DNA of 53,451 nucleotides from an uncultured Acidaminococcus sp. (GCA_905213155.1 CAJMHI010000007.1:1-53451); one strand, 5' to 3'. Shown: positions 7,747 to 16,928, counted from the stretch's first letter. The notes: generated from the sequence alone by a model not told the origin. Translations and numbers: made by a program.

Positions 7747-9834
7747 GTGACAAAAAATCTGGTGATTGTGGAATCTCCCACCAAGGCCAAAACCATCGAA
7801 CGCTTTTTAGGCAAAAATTATACAGTCCGTGCCTCCATGGGGCATTTACGGGATCTGCCGAAAAGCCAGTTTGGTGTGGACGTTGAGCACAATTTTACTC
7901 CCAAATATATAAATATCCGGGGTAAGGGGCCTTTGATTAAAGAATTAAAGACGCTGGCCAAAAAATCCGACCGGATCTTTCTGGCAACGGACCCGGATCG
8001 GGAAGGGGAAGCGATCGCCTGGCATTTAAGCTATATCCTGGGCGTAGATCCTGCTGCAGCCTGCCGGATTTCTTTTCATGAAATCACGAATACTGCCATA
8101 AAAGGCGCACTGAAAGAACCCCATGCCATTGATATGGATATGGTGGATGCCCAGCAAACCCGGAGAATCCTGGACAGAATTGTAGGGTATCAGCTGAGCC
8201 CGCTGCTTTGGCGTAAAATCCGTAAAGGATTATCTGCCGGCAGGGTGCAGAGCGTAGCGGTAAAAATCATTTGTGACCGCCAAAAAGAAATTGACGATTT
8301 TGAGCCGCAGGAATACTGGACCAGTTCTGTAGTGCTGGCACCCGGCGGCAAGACACCTAAAATTACGGCAGACGTAACGAAAAAAGATGGGAAAAAGCTG
8401 GTTATCCATACCAAAGAAGAAGCAGGCCAGGTAACGAAAGAACTAAAAAAAGCAACCTATCAGGTGACAGACTGCTCCGTGAAGGACCGCACAAGACGAC
8501 CGGTGCCGCCTTTTACCACCAGCAGCCTGCAGCAGGAAGCCAATAAACGGCTGAACTTCACCACGAAAAAAGTAATGATGCTGGCGCAGCAGCTCTATGA
8601 AGGGGTTACCCTGGGCAAAAAAGGCTCGGTTGGTCTTATTACCTATATGCGTACGGACTCCGTGCACTTAGCTAGTGCGGCCGTAGACGAAATTCGTGGC
8701 TTTATTGGAGAAACTTACGGGGAGCCGTATCTGCCTTCAAAACCCAACGTGTACAGCAGTAGGAAAAATGCCCAGGAAGCCCATGAGGCCATCCGTCCTA
8801 CCAGTTGCCTGCGTACTCCGGAGGCGATGGCAAAATTTTTGGACAGGGACCAATTGCGGTTATATACCCTGATCTGGAAACGGACGGTCATGAGCCAGAT
8901 GCAAAATTCCATCAGTCAGATTACGGCCCTGACCATCCAAGGAGATGCCTATGAACTGCGGGCAGCGGGCAGCGTAGTGAAGTTTGACGGCTTTTTGCGG
9001 CTGGCGGATAAAAAGGACGAAGAAAAAGACAAAAAAGTCCCCGCACTTCCCAAAGGAACTGCGCTGGACCTTGTGAAACTTAACCCGTCCGTGCAGCATT
9101 TTACGGAGCCTCCGGCCAACTTTACAGAAGCTTCCCTGGTCAAAGAACTGGAAGATAAAGGCATCGGCCGGCCCAGTACCTATTCTCCCATTATCCAAAC
9201 TATCCTGGCCCGTGGCTATGTGGTGAAAGAGGGCAAGAAGATTCTTCCCACGGAACTGGGAAAACTCACCATGGAAATGCTGGAACAATATTTTTCTGAC
9301 ATCCTCAATGTTTCTTTCAGTGCCCATATGGAAGCGGAGCTGGATGCCATCAGCGAACATAAGAACAACAAGGATACCGTGCTCCAGGAGTTTTATACGC
9401 CTTTTGCCAAAGCTCTGAAAGTGGCGGATGAAAGCATTCCCGTGGTGGAACAGCCTGTGATCGTAAGCGATGTCCGCTGCGAGAAATGTGGCCGCCTGAT
9501 GGTGGTGAAAGAAGGGCGTCACGGGAAATTCCTGGCCTGCCCGGGCTTTCCAGAATGTCGCAATACAAAGCCCATTTTGGAAAAAATCGGAGTTACTTGT
9601 CCCCAGTGCGGCGGAGATTTAATTGTGCGCCACAGTAAAACAGGTCGGCTGTTCTATGGCTGTGCCAATTATCCCTCTTGTCACTTTACCAGTTGGGATA
9701 AACCGACCAACGAAACCTGTCCCCAATGCGGCAGTATGATGCTGGAACATGTGGAGCGCAATGGGAAAAAGACCCTTCACTGCAGCAATGAAAACTGCCC
9801 CAATAGTAAAAGCAAAAAGAAAACTAAGGAGTAA
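7747..9834 (+). CDS. topA: DNA topoisomerase I
   Basis: 695-residue type IA topoisomerase that relaxes negative supercoils. It opens with the Toprim motif V-I-V-E-S-P-T-K-A-K-T-I and has D-P-D-R-E-G-E (metal site), the catalytic tyrosine Tyr300 in T-Y-M-R-T-D-S, and three C-terminal zinc-ribbon modules of the C-x2-C type (about 575-690) that contact DNA or RNA polymerase. GTG 7747 follows AGGAGGA at 8 nt. It lies 12 nt after the dprA remnant and 5 nt before trmFO, in the widespread Firmicute order dprA-topA-trmFO-xerC-codY. Length is normal. Confidence 0.97.
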   Translation: MTKNLVIVESPTKAKTIERFLGKNYTVRASMGHLRDLPKSQFGVDVEHNFTPKYINIRGKGPLIKELKTLAKKSDRIFLATDPDREGEAIAWHLSYILGVDPAAACRISFHEITNTAIKGALKEPHAIDMDMVDAQQTRRILDRIVGYQLSPLLWRKIRKGLSAGRVQSVAVKIICDRQKEIDDFEPQEYWTSSVVLAPGGKTPKITADVTKKDGKKLVIHTKEEAGQVTKELKKATYQVTDCSVKDRTRRPVPPFTTSSLQQEANKRLNFTTKKVMMLAQQLYEGVTLGKKGSVGLITYMRTDSVHLASAAVDEIRGFIGETYGEPYLPSKPNVYSSRKNAQEAHEAIRPTSCLRTPEAMAKFLDRDQLRLYTLIWKRTVMSQMQNSISQITALTIQGDAYELRAAGSVVKFDGFLRLADKKDEEKDKKVPALPKGTALDLVKLNPSVQHFTEPPANFTEASLVKELEDKGIGRPSTYSPIIQTILARGYVVKEGKKILPTELGKLTMEMLEQYFSDILNVSFSAHMEAELDAISEHKNNKDTVLQEFYTPFAKALKVADESIPVVEQPVIVSDVRCEKCGRLMVVKEGRHGKFLACPGFPECRNTKPILEKIGVTCPQCGGDLIVRHSKTGRLFYGCANYPSCHFTSWDKPTNETCPQCGSMMLEHVERNGKKTLHCSNENCPNSKSKKKTKE

Positions 9835-9839
9835 CCGGA

Positions 9840-11156
9840 ATGAATGTGCATGTCATCGGGGCTGGCCTGGCAGGCAGTGAAGCCGCCTGGCAGCTGGCCC
9901 AGCAGGGAATCCCTGTGACGCTGTATGAGATGCGTCCTCAAAAGAGCGACCCGGCTCACCATACAGGATGGTTTAGTGAGCTGGTCTGCAGCAACTCCCT
10001 GCGCGCTAATAATGTGGAAAATGCAGTGGGCCTTTTGAAGGAAGAAATGCGCCAGCTGGGATCTTTGACCATGCGGGAAGCAGATCATCACCAAGTGCCG
10101 GCTGGCGGTGCCCTGGCCGTGGACCGGGAAGGCTTTGCTAAGGCAATTACCGAAGCGGTAAAAACTCACCCGCTGATCCATGTAGTGGAAAAAGAAGTAG
10201 CGGACTATAGCGGGTTTCCATCAGAAGATATTGTCATTACTGCTACGGGGCCTTTGACAGGCGGGGCGCTGGCAGAAGCCATTCAAGAGCTGCTTCATAA
10301 AGATTCCTTTCATTTCTTTGATGCCGCAGCCCCCATTGTGACACTGGAATCTATAGACAAGGAAAAGGTGTACAAGGCATCCCGGTATGGCAAGGGAGAG
10401 GCAGCCTATTACAATTGCCCCTTTACCAAAGAAGAATACCTGCGCTTTTGGCAGGAATTGTCCCATGCAGAAACAGCCGATATTCATGACTTTGAACATA
10501 ATGTGTTTGAAGCCTGTATGCCCATTGAAGAAATGGCCCTGCGGGGAGAAGATACCATGCGGTTTGGCCCTTTAAAGCCTGTAGGACTGCCGGACCCGAA
10601 AACGGGAGAAGACCCGTATGCCGTGGTGCAGCTGCGGCAGGACAACGGGGCAGGGACATTGTATAATCTGGTGGGCTTTCAAACCCATTTGAAATGGCCG
10701 GAACAGCGCCGCGTTTTTCGCATGATACCAGGTTTATCCCATGCAGAATTTGTGCGGTATGGCGTTATGCACAAAAACTCCTATATGAATTCCCCCTTGC
10801 TACTGGCACCGGATTACTCCCTGCGGGAGCACCCGAATTTTTATTTTGCCGGACAGATGACCGGAGTGGAAGGGTATGTGGAGAGTACTGCTTCGGGGCT
10901 TGCTATCGGACTCTACGTTGCCCAAAAGATCAAAGGAAAACCGGTAGATGTGCTGCCTGCAATCACTGCTATGGGCGCACTCAGTCACTATATCAGCAAC
11001 CCGGACGTAAAGCATTTCCAGCCCATGAATATCAATTTTGGAATTATGGCTCCCTGGGATGGCCCTAAAATCCGGAACAAGAAAGAGAAAAACGCAGCGA
11101 TTGCCAGCCGGAGTTTGCAATATATTGAATTATACAAAAATCGCTTGCACGATTAA
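9840..11156 (+). CDS. trmFO: TrmFO, FAD/folate-dependent tRNA U54 methyltransferase
   Basis: 438 residues. It makes ribothymidine at position 54 of tRNA T-loops with methylenetetrahydrofolate as carbon donor and FAD as reductant. Seen: FAD-binding G-A-G-L-A-G-S-E-A-A at the N-terminus, Y-E-M-R-P, the C-S-N-S-L-R segment, and the late F-A-G-Q-M-T-G-V-E-G-Y motif typical of TrmFO/GidA proteins. ATG 9840 has AAGGAG 8-9 nt upstream, overlapping the end of topA. Length is as expected. The promoter for the next gene starts inside its last codons. Confidence 0.96.
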   Translation: MNVHVIGAGLAGSEAAWQLAQQGIPVTLYEMRPQKSDPAHHTGWFSELVCSNSLRANNVENAVGLLKEEMRQLGSLTMREADHHQVPAGGALAVDREGFAKAITEAVKTHPLIHVVEKEVADYSGFPSEDIVITATGPLTGGALAEAIQELLHKDSFHFFDAAAPIVTLESIDKEKVYKASRYGKGEAAYYNCPFTKEEYLRFWQELSHAETADIHDFEHNVFEACMPIEEMALRGEDTMRFGPLKPVGLPDPKTGEDPYAVVQLRQDNGAGTLYNLVGFQTHLKWPEQRRVFRMIPGLSHAEFVRYGVMHKNSYMNSPLLLAPDYSLREHPNFYFAGQMTGVEGYVESTASGLAIGLYVAQKIKGKPVDVLPAITAMGALSHYISNPDVKHFQPMNINFGIMAPWDGPKIRNKKEKNAAIASRSLQYIELYKNRLHD

Positions 11157-11173
11157 TCTGAATATGTTAGTAT
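11145..11173 (+). promoter_or_regulatory. Promoter for xerC-codY
   Basis: -35 TTGCAC (11145-11150), inside the end of trmFO, 17-bp spacer, -10 TAGTAT (11168-11173). The leader before ATG 11219 contains a CodY-box-like sequence. Confidence 0.45.
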
Positions 11174-11192
11174 AAATTGTCCGGAAAACAGT

Positions 11193-11207
11193 AAAATTCT
11201 TAAAATT
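11193..11207 (+). promoter_or_regulatory. Possible CodY-box-like site in the xerC-codY leader
   Basis: AAAATTCTTAAAATT matches the published CodY consensus AATTTTCWGAAAATT at 12 of 15 positions. It lies just downstream of the predicted transcription start, where binding would block elongation and give autoregulation. AT-rich leaders produce such matches by chance, so this is weak. Confidence 0.3.
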
Positions 11208-11218
11208 CGGGGATTGCC

Positions 11219-12136
11219 ATGGATACTCGCTTAAAAAATACCCAACTGGTGGAGGATTTTCTCTCCTATCTGACGGTAGAAAAAGATGATTCTCCCTTGA
11301 CAGTGCTGAGCTATGGGGACGACATTAAGCGCTTTACGGAGTATCTGACGCAAAAAAATCCGGAAGCGGCCTGGCCCAAGGTGACGGTTCTTGAGATCCG
11401 GGGCTATCTGGCTGCCATGCACGCAGAAAAGCTCTCCCGGAGGACCATTGCCCGACGGATTTCTGCACTGCGTTCTTTTTACCGCTATTTGCGGCGGGAA
11501 AATCTGGTGAAGGTGAATCCATTTAGTAAAGTGCGAACCCCCAAACTGGAAAAGAAACTGCCGGCCTTTTTGGAAGAAGTTGAAATAGACTTGCTACTTA
11601 GGGCACCGGATACCAGCAAAGAACTGGGAAAACGGGACCGGGCAATTTTGGAATTTCTGTATTCCACCGGCTGCCGTGTTTCAGAGCTCACAGGACTCAC
11701 ACTTTCCCGGGTGGATCTGGGAAACCGTTTTGCCCTGCTTTTGGGTAAAGGCAATAAGGAGCGGCTGGTTCCTTTAGGACATCCTTGTGTGGCAGCTATG
11801 CAGGCGTACCTGACAGGCTGCCGTAAGCCACTGATGACAAAATACCAGGTGAAGCCCCATGCGTATGTCTTTGTCAACAGCCGGGGAACACCGCTTACCG
11901 CACGGAGCGTGCGGCGCATACTGGATCACTATGTGGAGCAGATTGCACTGGATAAGAAAATCAGTCCGCATACCATCCGACATACATTTGCTACCCATTT
12001 GCTGGATCATGGCGCAGATTTGCGCAGTGTACAAGAACTTCTGGGCCATGCCAGTTTATCAACCACACAAATCTATACGCATATCACAGCGGAACGATTA
12101 ACAGCTGTCTATGAAAAACATCATCCAAGAGCATGA
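11219..12136 (+). CDS. xerC: XerC-type tyrosine recombinase
   Basis: 305 residues. It has an N-terminal SAM-like DNA-binding domain (about 5-90) and a C-terminal catalytic domain with all active-site residues: Arg153 (G-C-R-V-S-E-L), Lys177 (G-K-G-N-K-E), His251 and Arg254 (H-T-I-R-H), His277 (L-L-G-H) and nucleophile Tyr286. Such proteins resolve chromosome dimers at dif with XerD. The position after topA-trmFO and before codY supports XerC rather than a phage integrase. In many Firmicutes hslV and hslU lie between xerC and codY; here codY follows after 15 nt. Confidence 0.93.
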   Translation: MDTRLKNTQLVEDFLSYLTVEKDDSPLTVLSYGDDIKRFTEYLTQKNPEAAWPKVTVLEIRGYLAAMHAEKLSRRTIARRISALRSFYRYLRRENLVKVNPFSKVRTPKLEKKLPAFLEEVEIDLLLRAPDTSKELGKRDRAILEFLYSTGCRVSELTGLTLSRVDLGNRFALLLGKGNKERLVPLGHPCVAAMQAYLTGCRKPLMTKYQVKPHAYVFVNSRGTPLTARSVRRILDHYVEQIALDKKISPHTIRHTFATHLLDHGADLRSVQELLGHASLSTTQIYTHITAERLTAVYEKHHPRA

Positions 12137-12151
12137 GGAGGGACCACAATT

Positions 12152-12928
12152 ATGTTAGCGTTGCTTGAAAAGACACGCATGATCAACAAAATGTTGCAAA
12201 ATGCAGAGTCTGTCAGTTATAAAAAAATGGCGGAAGTGCTGCGGGATGTGATCAAGTCCAATATTTATATTGTTTCCAGTAAGGGCGCCTTGCTGGGCTA
12301 TTCCATTCTGGATGGCTTTGAATGTGAACTGATGATTAAAAAGGTGCTGGATGTCGGTTACTTCCCTAAAAATTACGTGAAATGGCTGGAAGGCATCCGG
12401 GAAACTTCTTCTAATTATCGCTTGGTAAAAAATATGTGCGCTTTTGCCGATGAGACCAAGTGCCTGTTTGAAAACAAATTTACCACGGTTGTTCCTATTT
12501 TTGGAAATGGAGAGCGGCTGGGGACCTTGATTTTAGGCAAATTTAAGAAAGAATTTGTGGATAGCGACCTGCTCTTAGGGGAATATGCCGCTACCGTAAT
12601 TGGGATGCAGATGCTTCATGATAAAGCCCTCAAAATTGAAGACGCTTCCCGGAAAAAGGCCATGGTACAAATTGCGTTCAGTAATTTGTCCTACAGCGAA
12701 CTGGAAGCCATCAGCGAGATTCTAAAAGCACTCCAAGGCGATGAAGGGCTGCTGGTTGCCAGCAAAATTGCGGACCAGGCCGGGATTACCCGCAGCGTGA
12801 TTGTCAATGCGTTGCGCAAGTTTGAAAGTGCAGGTGTGCTGGAAACCGAATCCCTGGGGATGAAAGGCACGTATGTCCGTATTTTGAATGAATACTTGCG
12901 GGAAGGGTTGAAAGAACACAAAAAGTAA
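12152..12928 (+). CDS. codY: GTP-sensing global transcriptional repressor CodY
   Basis: 258 residues, the normal size. The N-terminal GAF-type domain (about 1-155) binds branched-chain amino acids; the C-terminal winged helix-turn-helix (about 199-235, with A-S-K-I-A-D and S-V-I-V-N-A-L-R-K) binds DNA. With GTP and isoleucine, CodY represses nitrogen and amino-acid genes in rich medium. It lies 15 nt after xerC with a good site (GAGGAGGG) and ends at a strong terminator. A CodY-like box in the xerC leader suggests possible autoregulation. Confidence 0.97.
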   Translation: MLALLEKTRMINKMLQNAESVSYKKMAEVLRDVIKSNIYIVSSKGALLGYSILDGFECELMIKKVLDVGYFPKNYVKWLEGIRETSSNYRLVKNMCAFADETKCLFENKFTTVVPIFGNGERLGTLILGKFKKEFVDSDLLLGEYAATVIGMQMLHDKALKIEDASRKKAMVQIAFSNLSYSELEAISEILKALQGDEGLLVASKIADQAGITRSVIVNALRKFESAGVLETESLGMKGTYVRILNEYLREGLKEHKK

Positions 12929-12939
12929 GTCCAAACCAT

Positions 12940-12975
12940 AAGGGCCAAACTGTTCTCGGCAGTTTGACCCTTTTT
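12940..12975 (+). terminator. codY terminator
   Basis: Stem AGGG-C-CAAACTG/CAGTTTG-A-CCCT (one C-A mismatch), seven-base loop, then T5. Its right arm contains the -35 of the next promoter. Confidence 0.85.
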
Positions 12976-12992
12976 CTGGTTTATGCTAGTAT
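12964..12992 (+). promoter_or_regulatory. Promoter of the site-2 protease/scp operon
   Basis: -35 TTGACC (12964-12969), 17-bp spacer, -10 TAGTAT (12987-12992) preceded by TGC as an extended -10. The -35 lies in the right arm of the codY terminator. Confidence 0.65.
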
Positions 12993-13022
12993 TTTAACAA
13001 CCTGTAAATGGAGGCGTTTTTT

Positions 13023-13649
13023 ATGCTGAGTATGGATGCGTCCCTGATCTTTAGGATCCCGGCGCTGCTCTTTACCCTCACTGTTCACGAATATGCCCAC
13101 GGAGCGGTATCTACCAGCCTGGGGGATCCCACCCCGGAGATGGACGGGCGGCTAACCATGAATCCCCTGGCACATCTGGATCTGATTGGTACGTTGATGC
13201 TGATCCTGGTGGGATTTGGCTGGGCGAAACCTGTACAAATCAATCCCCGGTACTACCAGAACCCTCGAACAGGGATCATGAAGGTAGCTTTTGCCGGACC
13301 GGGTAGTAATCTTTTACTAGCCTTTTTAGCGCTGTTCCTCCAGGTTTTTCTGGTGCGCTTTTTGCAGCCTGGTGTGGGCGTGATGTACTTTTTACGTTGG
13401 CTGATGCTTTATAATGTGTGGTTTGCTTTTTTTAACCTGCTGCCCATTCCTCCCATGGATGGGTATAATATCTTGCGGGAGTGGCTTCCCTATGACAAGG
13501 CCATGGCCTACGAACGCCTAATTGGCCCATATACCAATTTGATTCTTATTGTGGTGTGTTTTACCGGGCTGGTCAATATCATCGTTTCGCCGCTTGCCAA
13601 TTTGTATCTGAACTTGTGCCAGGCGCTGATCGGCCTGGTGCTTTTCTAA
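13023..13649 (+). CDS. Site-2 protease family (M50) membrane metalloprotease
   Basis: 208-residue polytopic membrane protein. The zinc site H-E-Y-A-H (His22, Glu23, His26) is in the first membrane helix, and the third ligand Asp146 is in the N-L-L-P-I-P-P-M-D-G motif. These are the short, PDZ-free M50 proteases, thought to cut membrane-embedded substrates; the target is unknown. ATG 13023 is chosen because GGAGG ends 8 nt before it, whereas an ATG at 13008 overlaps that site. It starts the core operon running to plsY and is often next to scpA in Firmicutes. Confidence 0.9.
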   Translation: MLSMDASLIFRIPALLFTLTVHEYAHGAVSTSLGDPTPEMDGRLTMNPLAHLDLIGTLMLILVGFGWAKPVQINPRYYQNPRTGIMKVAFAGPGSNLLLAFLALFLQVFLVRFLQPGVGVMYFLRWLMLYNVWFAFFNLLPIPPMDGYNILREWLPYDKAMAYERLIGPYTNLILIVVCFTGLVNIIVSPLANLYLNLCQALIGLVLF

Positions 13650-13668
13650 AGAGGACTGGATATAGCCC

Positions 13669-14403
13669 ATGGCAGCCATGCAAATAAAACTGGCGGATTT
13701 TGAAGGTCCGTTGGATCTATTGCTTCACCTGATTGAAAAAAATAAAATTGATATCTACGATATTCCTATCGTCTCGGTAACAGAGCAGTATATCCAGTAC
13801 CTGGATGCTATGGAAACCTACGATTTGGAAATTGCCAGTCACTTTTTGGTATTGGCGGCGATGCTGCTCCAAATCAAAAGCCGGATGCTTCTGCCTAAGG
13901 AGCCGGTAGAAGAGACAGAAGAGGAGGGGGATCCCCGGAAACTGCTGGTAGATATGCTGGTAGAATACCGGAAAAATAAAAAAAGGGCGGAGGCTTTACG
14001 GCTTTGTCTGGAGCAAAGCGGCCTGCTGCTGACCCGGGAACCCATGCCGCTACCAGCCGCGCAGCGATCTTTAAGGCGCTATCGTCTGGCGGATCTTATA
14101 GAAGCGCTGGTTGCGCTGGTACCATCTCCAAAAGAAGAGGCCCCTGTGATTGCCCGGCAGGAATTTCCCATCCAGGACAAAATAGAAGAAATTCTCCATT
14201 CCGTACAGCACCATAAACAAGGTGTCAGACTGCGTCATTTTCTGCACCATCGAAAAAATCGTGGTGAGGCTATTGCCGCATTTTTAGCGGTATTGGAGCT
14301 GCTCCGCCAGGGAAAAATTTGTATCTCACAAAAGTCGCCGTTTGCACCGCTTTATATCGGAGAAAAAAAGGAGGAGAATGATGGCACTATCCAAACAGGC
14401 TGA
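13669..14403 (+). CDS. scpA: Segregation and condensation protein A
   Basis: 244-residue kleisin subunit of the SMC-ScpAB condensin, which compacts and helps segregate chromosomes. The N-terminal F-E-G-P-L-D-L-L-L-H-L-I motif is diagnostic. A variable acidic stretch lies near residues 80-90 (E-E-T-E-E-E), and the C-terminal winged helix binds the SMC head. The start could be ATG 13669 or ATG 13678; neither has an ideally spaced ribosome site. It overlaps scpB by 26 nt. Confidence 0.95.
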   Translation: MAAMQIKLADFEGPLDLLLHLIEKNKIDIYDIPIVSVTEQYIQYLDAMETYDLEIASHFLVLAAMLLQIKSRMLLPKEPVEETEEEGDPRKLLVDMLVEYRKNKKRAEALRLCLEQSGLLLTREPMPLPAAQRSLRRYRLADLIEALVALVPSPKEEAPVIARQEFPIQDKIEEILHSVQHHKQGVRLRHFLHHRKNRGEAIAAFLAVLELLRQGKICISQKSPFAPLYIGEKKEENDGTIQTG

Positions 14404-14932
14404 ACTGGAAGCCCTGCTTTTTGCATCCGGTACGCCCCTTACCCTGGACGCCATGGCAAAAACGCTGTATACCAACACAGCTGAAGTGATCAGCCTATTG
14501 GAAACATTGCAAAATGCCTACATGGAATCCTCCCGGGGGCTTATGCTGCGCCAGGTGGCCGGAGGATGGCAGATGGTCACAAAACCGGAAGCCGCAAAAA
14601 TTCTGGAACGGCTGCGGGCAGGACAGGAGGTCAAGCTGTCCAAAGCAGCCATGGAAACTTTGGCGATCATTGCTTTTAAGCAGCCGGTAACCCGCAGTGA
14701 GATGGAAGCTATCCGGGGCGTCAAGGTAGATGGCGTGTTAAATACCCTGCTGGAATTAGGACTAACAGGAGAAGTAGGACGAAAAGATGTGGTGGGGCGA
14801 CCGATTTTGTACGGCACTACGGAAAAATTCTTAACGACGTTCGGACTTAATTCCCTGGAAGACCTTCCGGCCTTGCCAGAAGACTTGTTGGAAGCAGGGG
14901 AAAAAGAACCCGAAACTTTATTTGAGGAATAA
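14378..14932 (+). CDS. scpB: Segregation and condensation protein B
   Basis: 184-residue ScpB, two tandem winged-helix domains that dimerise and hold ScpA in the SMC complex. The diagnostic stretch L-A-I-I-A-F-K-Q-P-V-T-R-S-E (mid-protein) and G-R-P-I-L-Y-G-T-T near the C-terminus are present. ATG 14378 or ATG 14381 follows AAGGAGGAG; the second has the better spacing. The gene overlaps the 3' end of scpA, so the two are translationally coupled. Confidence 0.95.
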   Translation: MMALSKQAELEALLFASGTPLTLDAMAKTLYTNTAEVISLLETLQNAYMESSRGLMLRQVAGGWQMVTKPEAAKILERLRAGQEVKLSKAAMETLAIIAFKQPVTRSEMEAIRGVKVDGVLNTLLELGLTGEVGRKDVVGRPILYGTTEKFLTTFGLNSLEDLPALPEDLLEAGEKEPETLFEE

Positions 14933-14939
14933 CAATCTT

Positions 14940-15671
14940 ATGGAAAATAAATTAGAGCGCCTGCAGAAAGTCATGGCAGAAGCCGGGGTAGCATCCCGAC
15001 GGGAAAGCGAAAAAATGATTCTTGCCGGGCGTGTCAGCGTAAATGGAAAGCTTATTACGGAGCTGGGACAAAAAGTAGGCCCCAAGGATACCATTCTAGT
15101 GGACGGAAAAAGGCTTCACCGGGAGAAAAAACGGACCGTACTGCTCTATAAACCCAAAGGGGTAGTCTGTACCATGAAAGATCCACAGGGGCGGAAAACC
15201 GTGGCAGATCTTTTGGGCACAGTTCCCCAGCGACTTTATCCGGTGGGAAGGCTGGACTACCTGACAGAAGGGCTTCTGTTGATGACCAATGATGGGGATT
15301 TGGCGCTTACCCTGCCCCATCCCCGGCACCATGTAGAAAAAACGTATGAAGTTCTGGTGAGCGGGGACGTCCCGGAGGAAAAACTGGATATTCTGCGTCT
15401 GGGAGTTCCTTTGGAAGACGGACTGACTGCTCCGGCGGTTGTTTATAAGAAAACGGTAGATACAAAGCACCATACCACGCTTTTTACGGTGACCATCCAT
15501 GAGGGACGGAACCGGCAAGTCCGGCGCATGTGTGAATTTATCGGCTATCCGGTTAAAAGTTTGCGGCGCATCCAGGTAGGGCCCTTAACGCTGGAAGGAC
15601 TTCAAAATGGCCAGTGGCGTGACTTGACAGACGAAGAACAAAAAGAACTAGAGGCACTGGAAAAAGTATGA
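14940..15671 (+). CDS. rluB: 23S rRNA pseudouridine synthase, RluB/RsuA family
   Basis: 243 residues with an N-terminal S4 RNA-binding domain (about 1-60) and the RsuA-family catalytic domain. The catalytic aspartate lies in G-R-L-D-Y-L-T-E-G, followed by L-M-T-N-D-G and the C-terminal E-G-R-N-R-Q-V-R-R-M-C. It should isomerise a uridine in 23S rRNA helix 89. ATG 14940 is chosen over TTG 14922, which lies inside the end of scpB. Its stop overlaps the next start as ATGA. The scpA-scpB-rluB order is widely conserved. Confidence 0.92.
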   Translation: MENKLERLQKVMAEAGVASRRESEKMILAGRVSVNGKLITELGQKVGPKDTILVDGKRLHREKKRTVLLYKPKGVVCTMKDPQGRKTVADLLGTVPQRLYPVGRLDYLTEGLLLMTNDGDLALTLPHPRHHVEKTYEVLVSGDVPEEKLDILRLGVPLEDGLTAPAVVYKKTVDTKHHTTLFTVTIHEGRNRQVRRMCEFIGYPVKSLRRIQVGPLTLEGLQNGQWRDLTDEEQKELEALEKV

Positions 15672-16909
15672 AACGAGTTGTTGTTATTGGAGCCGGGGCA
15701 GCGGGCCTTATGGCAGCCATCAGCAGTGCCAGAAAAGGGGCGGCGGTAACCTTGCTGGAAAAAATGCCCCAGATTGGTCGCAAGCTTATGATTACAGGGA
15801 AAGGGCGCTGCAATATTACAAACGCCTGTGCTATGCAGGATATGATTCCCATGATTCCGGGTAACGGAAAATTTTTATTTGGGGCATTTCATAAGTTTAC
15901 CAATCGCGATATAATAACACTGTTGGAAGAAAACGGGCTTTCTGTGAAAGTGGAACGGGGCGGACGGGTATTTCCCCAAAGTGACAAAGCCCTGGACGTA
16001 GTCAAAACTTTTGAGAAAATTTTGCAGAAGGAAAGCATTACGCTGCAGCTCCATACCCGGGTGACTGCGCTACATAGTAAAAACGGAATGCTCACCGGAG
16101 TGGAATGTGCTGATGAGAAACTTTATCCCGCCGATGCGGTGATCCTGACTACAGGCGGCGCTTCCTATCCCGGTACAGGTTCTACAGGAGATGGCTATAC
16201 CCTGGCACAAAGACTGGGACATACCATTATTCCGCTGCGTCCGGCGCTCGTACCGCTGGAAAGCGATGATGAGGAGATTCGTGCCCTGCAGGGACTTAGC
16301 TTGAAAAATATTCGGGGAACCTTGTGGGAAGGCGAAAAAATCTTAGGACAAGAATTCGGAGAAATGCTGTTCACCCATTTCGGCGTCAGCGGCCCTATTA
16401 TTCTTACCCTCTCCCGCAAGGCAGCTGACCGGTGGCAAAAATCGCCGCAAGCGCTATTGGATCTATCCATTGATCTTAAACCTGCCTTATCCGAGGAGCA
16501 GCTAGATCAACGAATCCAGCGGGATTTCCAAAAATATAGCCGTAAACAGTTAAAGACTGGGCTCCAGGATCTTTTGCCCAGGAGTATGATTGCCGTGGTC
16601 ATCGACCGTTCCTGCCTGAAGGAAGACCAGGTGGTGAATCAGATTACCCGGGTGGAGCGAAAACGCCTGGTGCAGACTTTAAAACGTTTTATGGTGCCGC
16701 TGACAGGTACCAGACCGCTTGCTGAAGCCATTGTGACCGCGGGCGGTGTCAATACCAAAGAAATTAATCCCACCACGTTTGCTTCTAAACTGGTTCCCAA
16801 TTTGTATTTTGCCGGGGAAGTCATGGATGTGGATGGGTATACCGGTGGGTATAATCTGCAGGCAGCTTGGTCTACAGGCTATGTGGCAGGCTACAATGCC
16901 GCCCGGTAG
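15668..16909 (+). CDS. BaiN/RdsA-family (HI0933-like) NAD(P)/FAD-dependent oxidoreductase
   Basis: 413-residue flavoprotein. The N-terminal FAD loop is G-A-G-A-A-G-L-M-A-A, followed by L-L-E-K-M-P-Q-I-G-R-K, G-K-G-R-C-N-I-T-N, an L-T-T-G-G-A-S-Y-P-G-T-G-S-T-G-D-G-Y block and the final D-G-Y-T-G-G-Y-N-L-Q motif. The family is ubiquitous but its physiological reaction is usually unknown; BaiN acts on bile acids in clostridia, which cannot be assumed here. It is coupled to rluB by ATGA overlap and precedes cmk by 19 nt. Confidence 0.9.
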   Translation: MKRVVVIGAGAAGLMAAISSARKGAAVTLLEKMPQIGRKLMITGKGRCNITNACAMQDMIPMIPGNGKFLFGAFHKFTNRDIITLLEENGLSVKVERGGRVFPQSDKALDVVKTFEKILQKESITLQLHTRVTALHSKNGMLTGVECADEKLYPADAVILTTGGASYPGTGSTGDGYTLAQRLGHTIIPLRPALVPLESDDEEIRALQGLSLKNIRGTLWEGEKILGQEFGEMLFTHFGVSGPIILTLSRKAADRWQKSPQALLDLSIDLKPALSEEQLDQRIQRDFQKYSRKQLKTGLQDLLPRSMIAVVIDRSCLKEDQVVNQITRVERKRLVQTLKRFMVPLTGTRPLAEAIVTAGGVNTKEINPTTFASKLVPNLYFAGEVMDVDGYTGGYNLQAAWSTGYVAGYNAAR

Positions 16910-16928
16910 GAAAAAAGGGGAATTGCGT

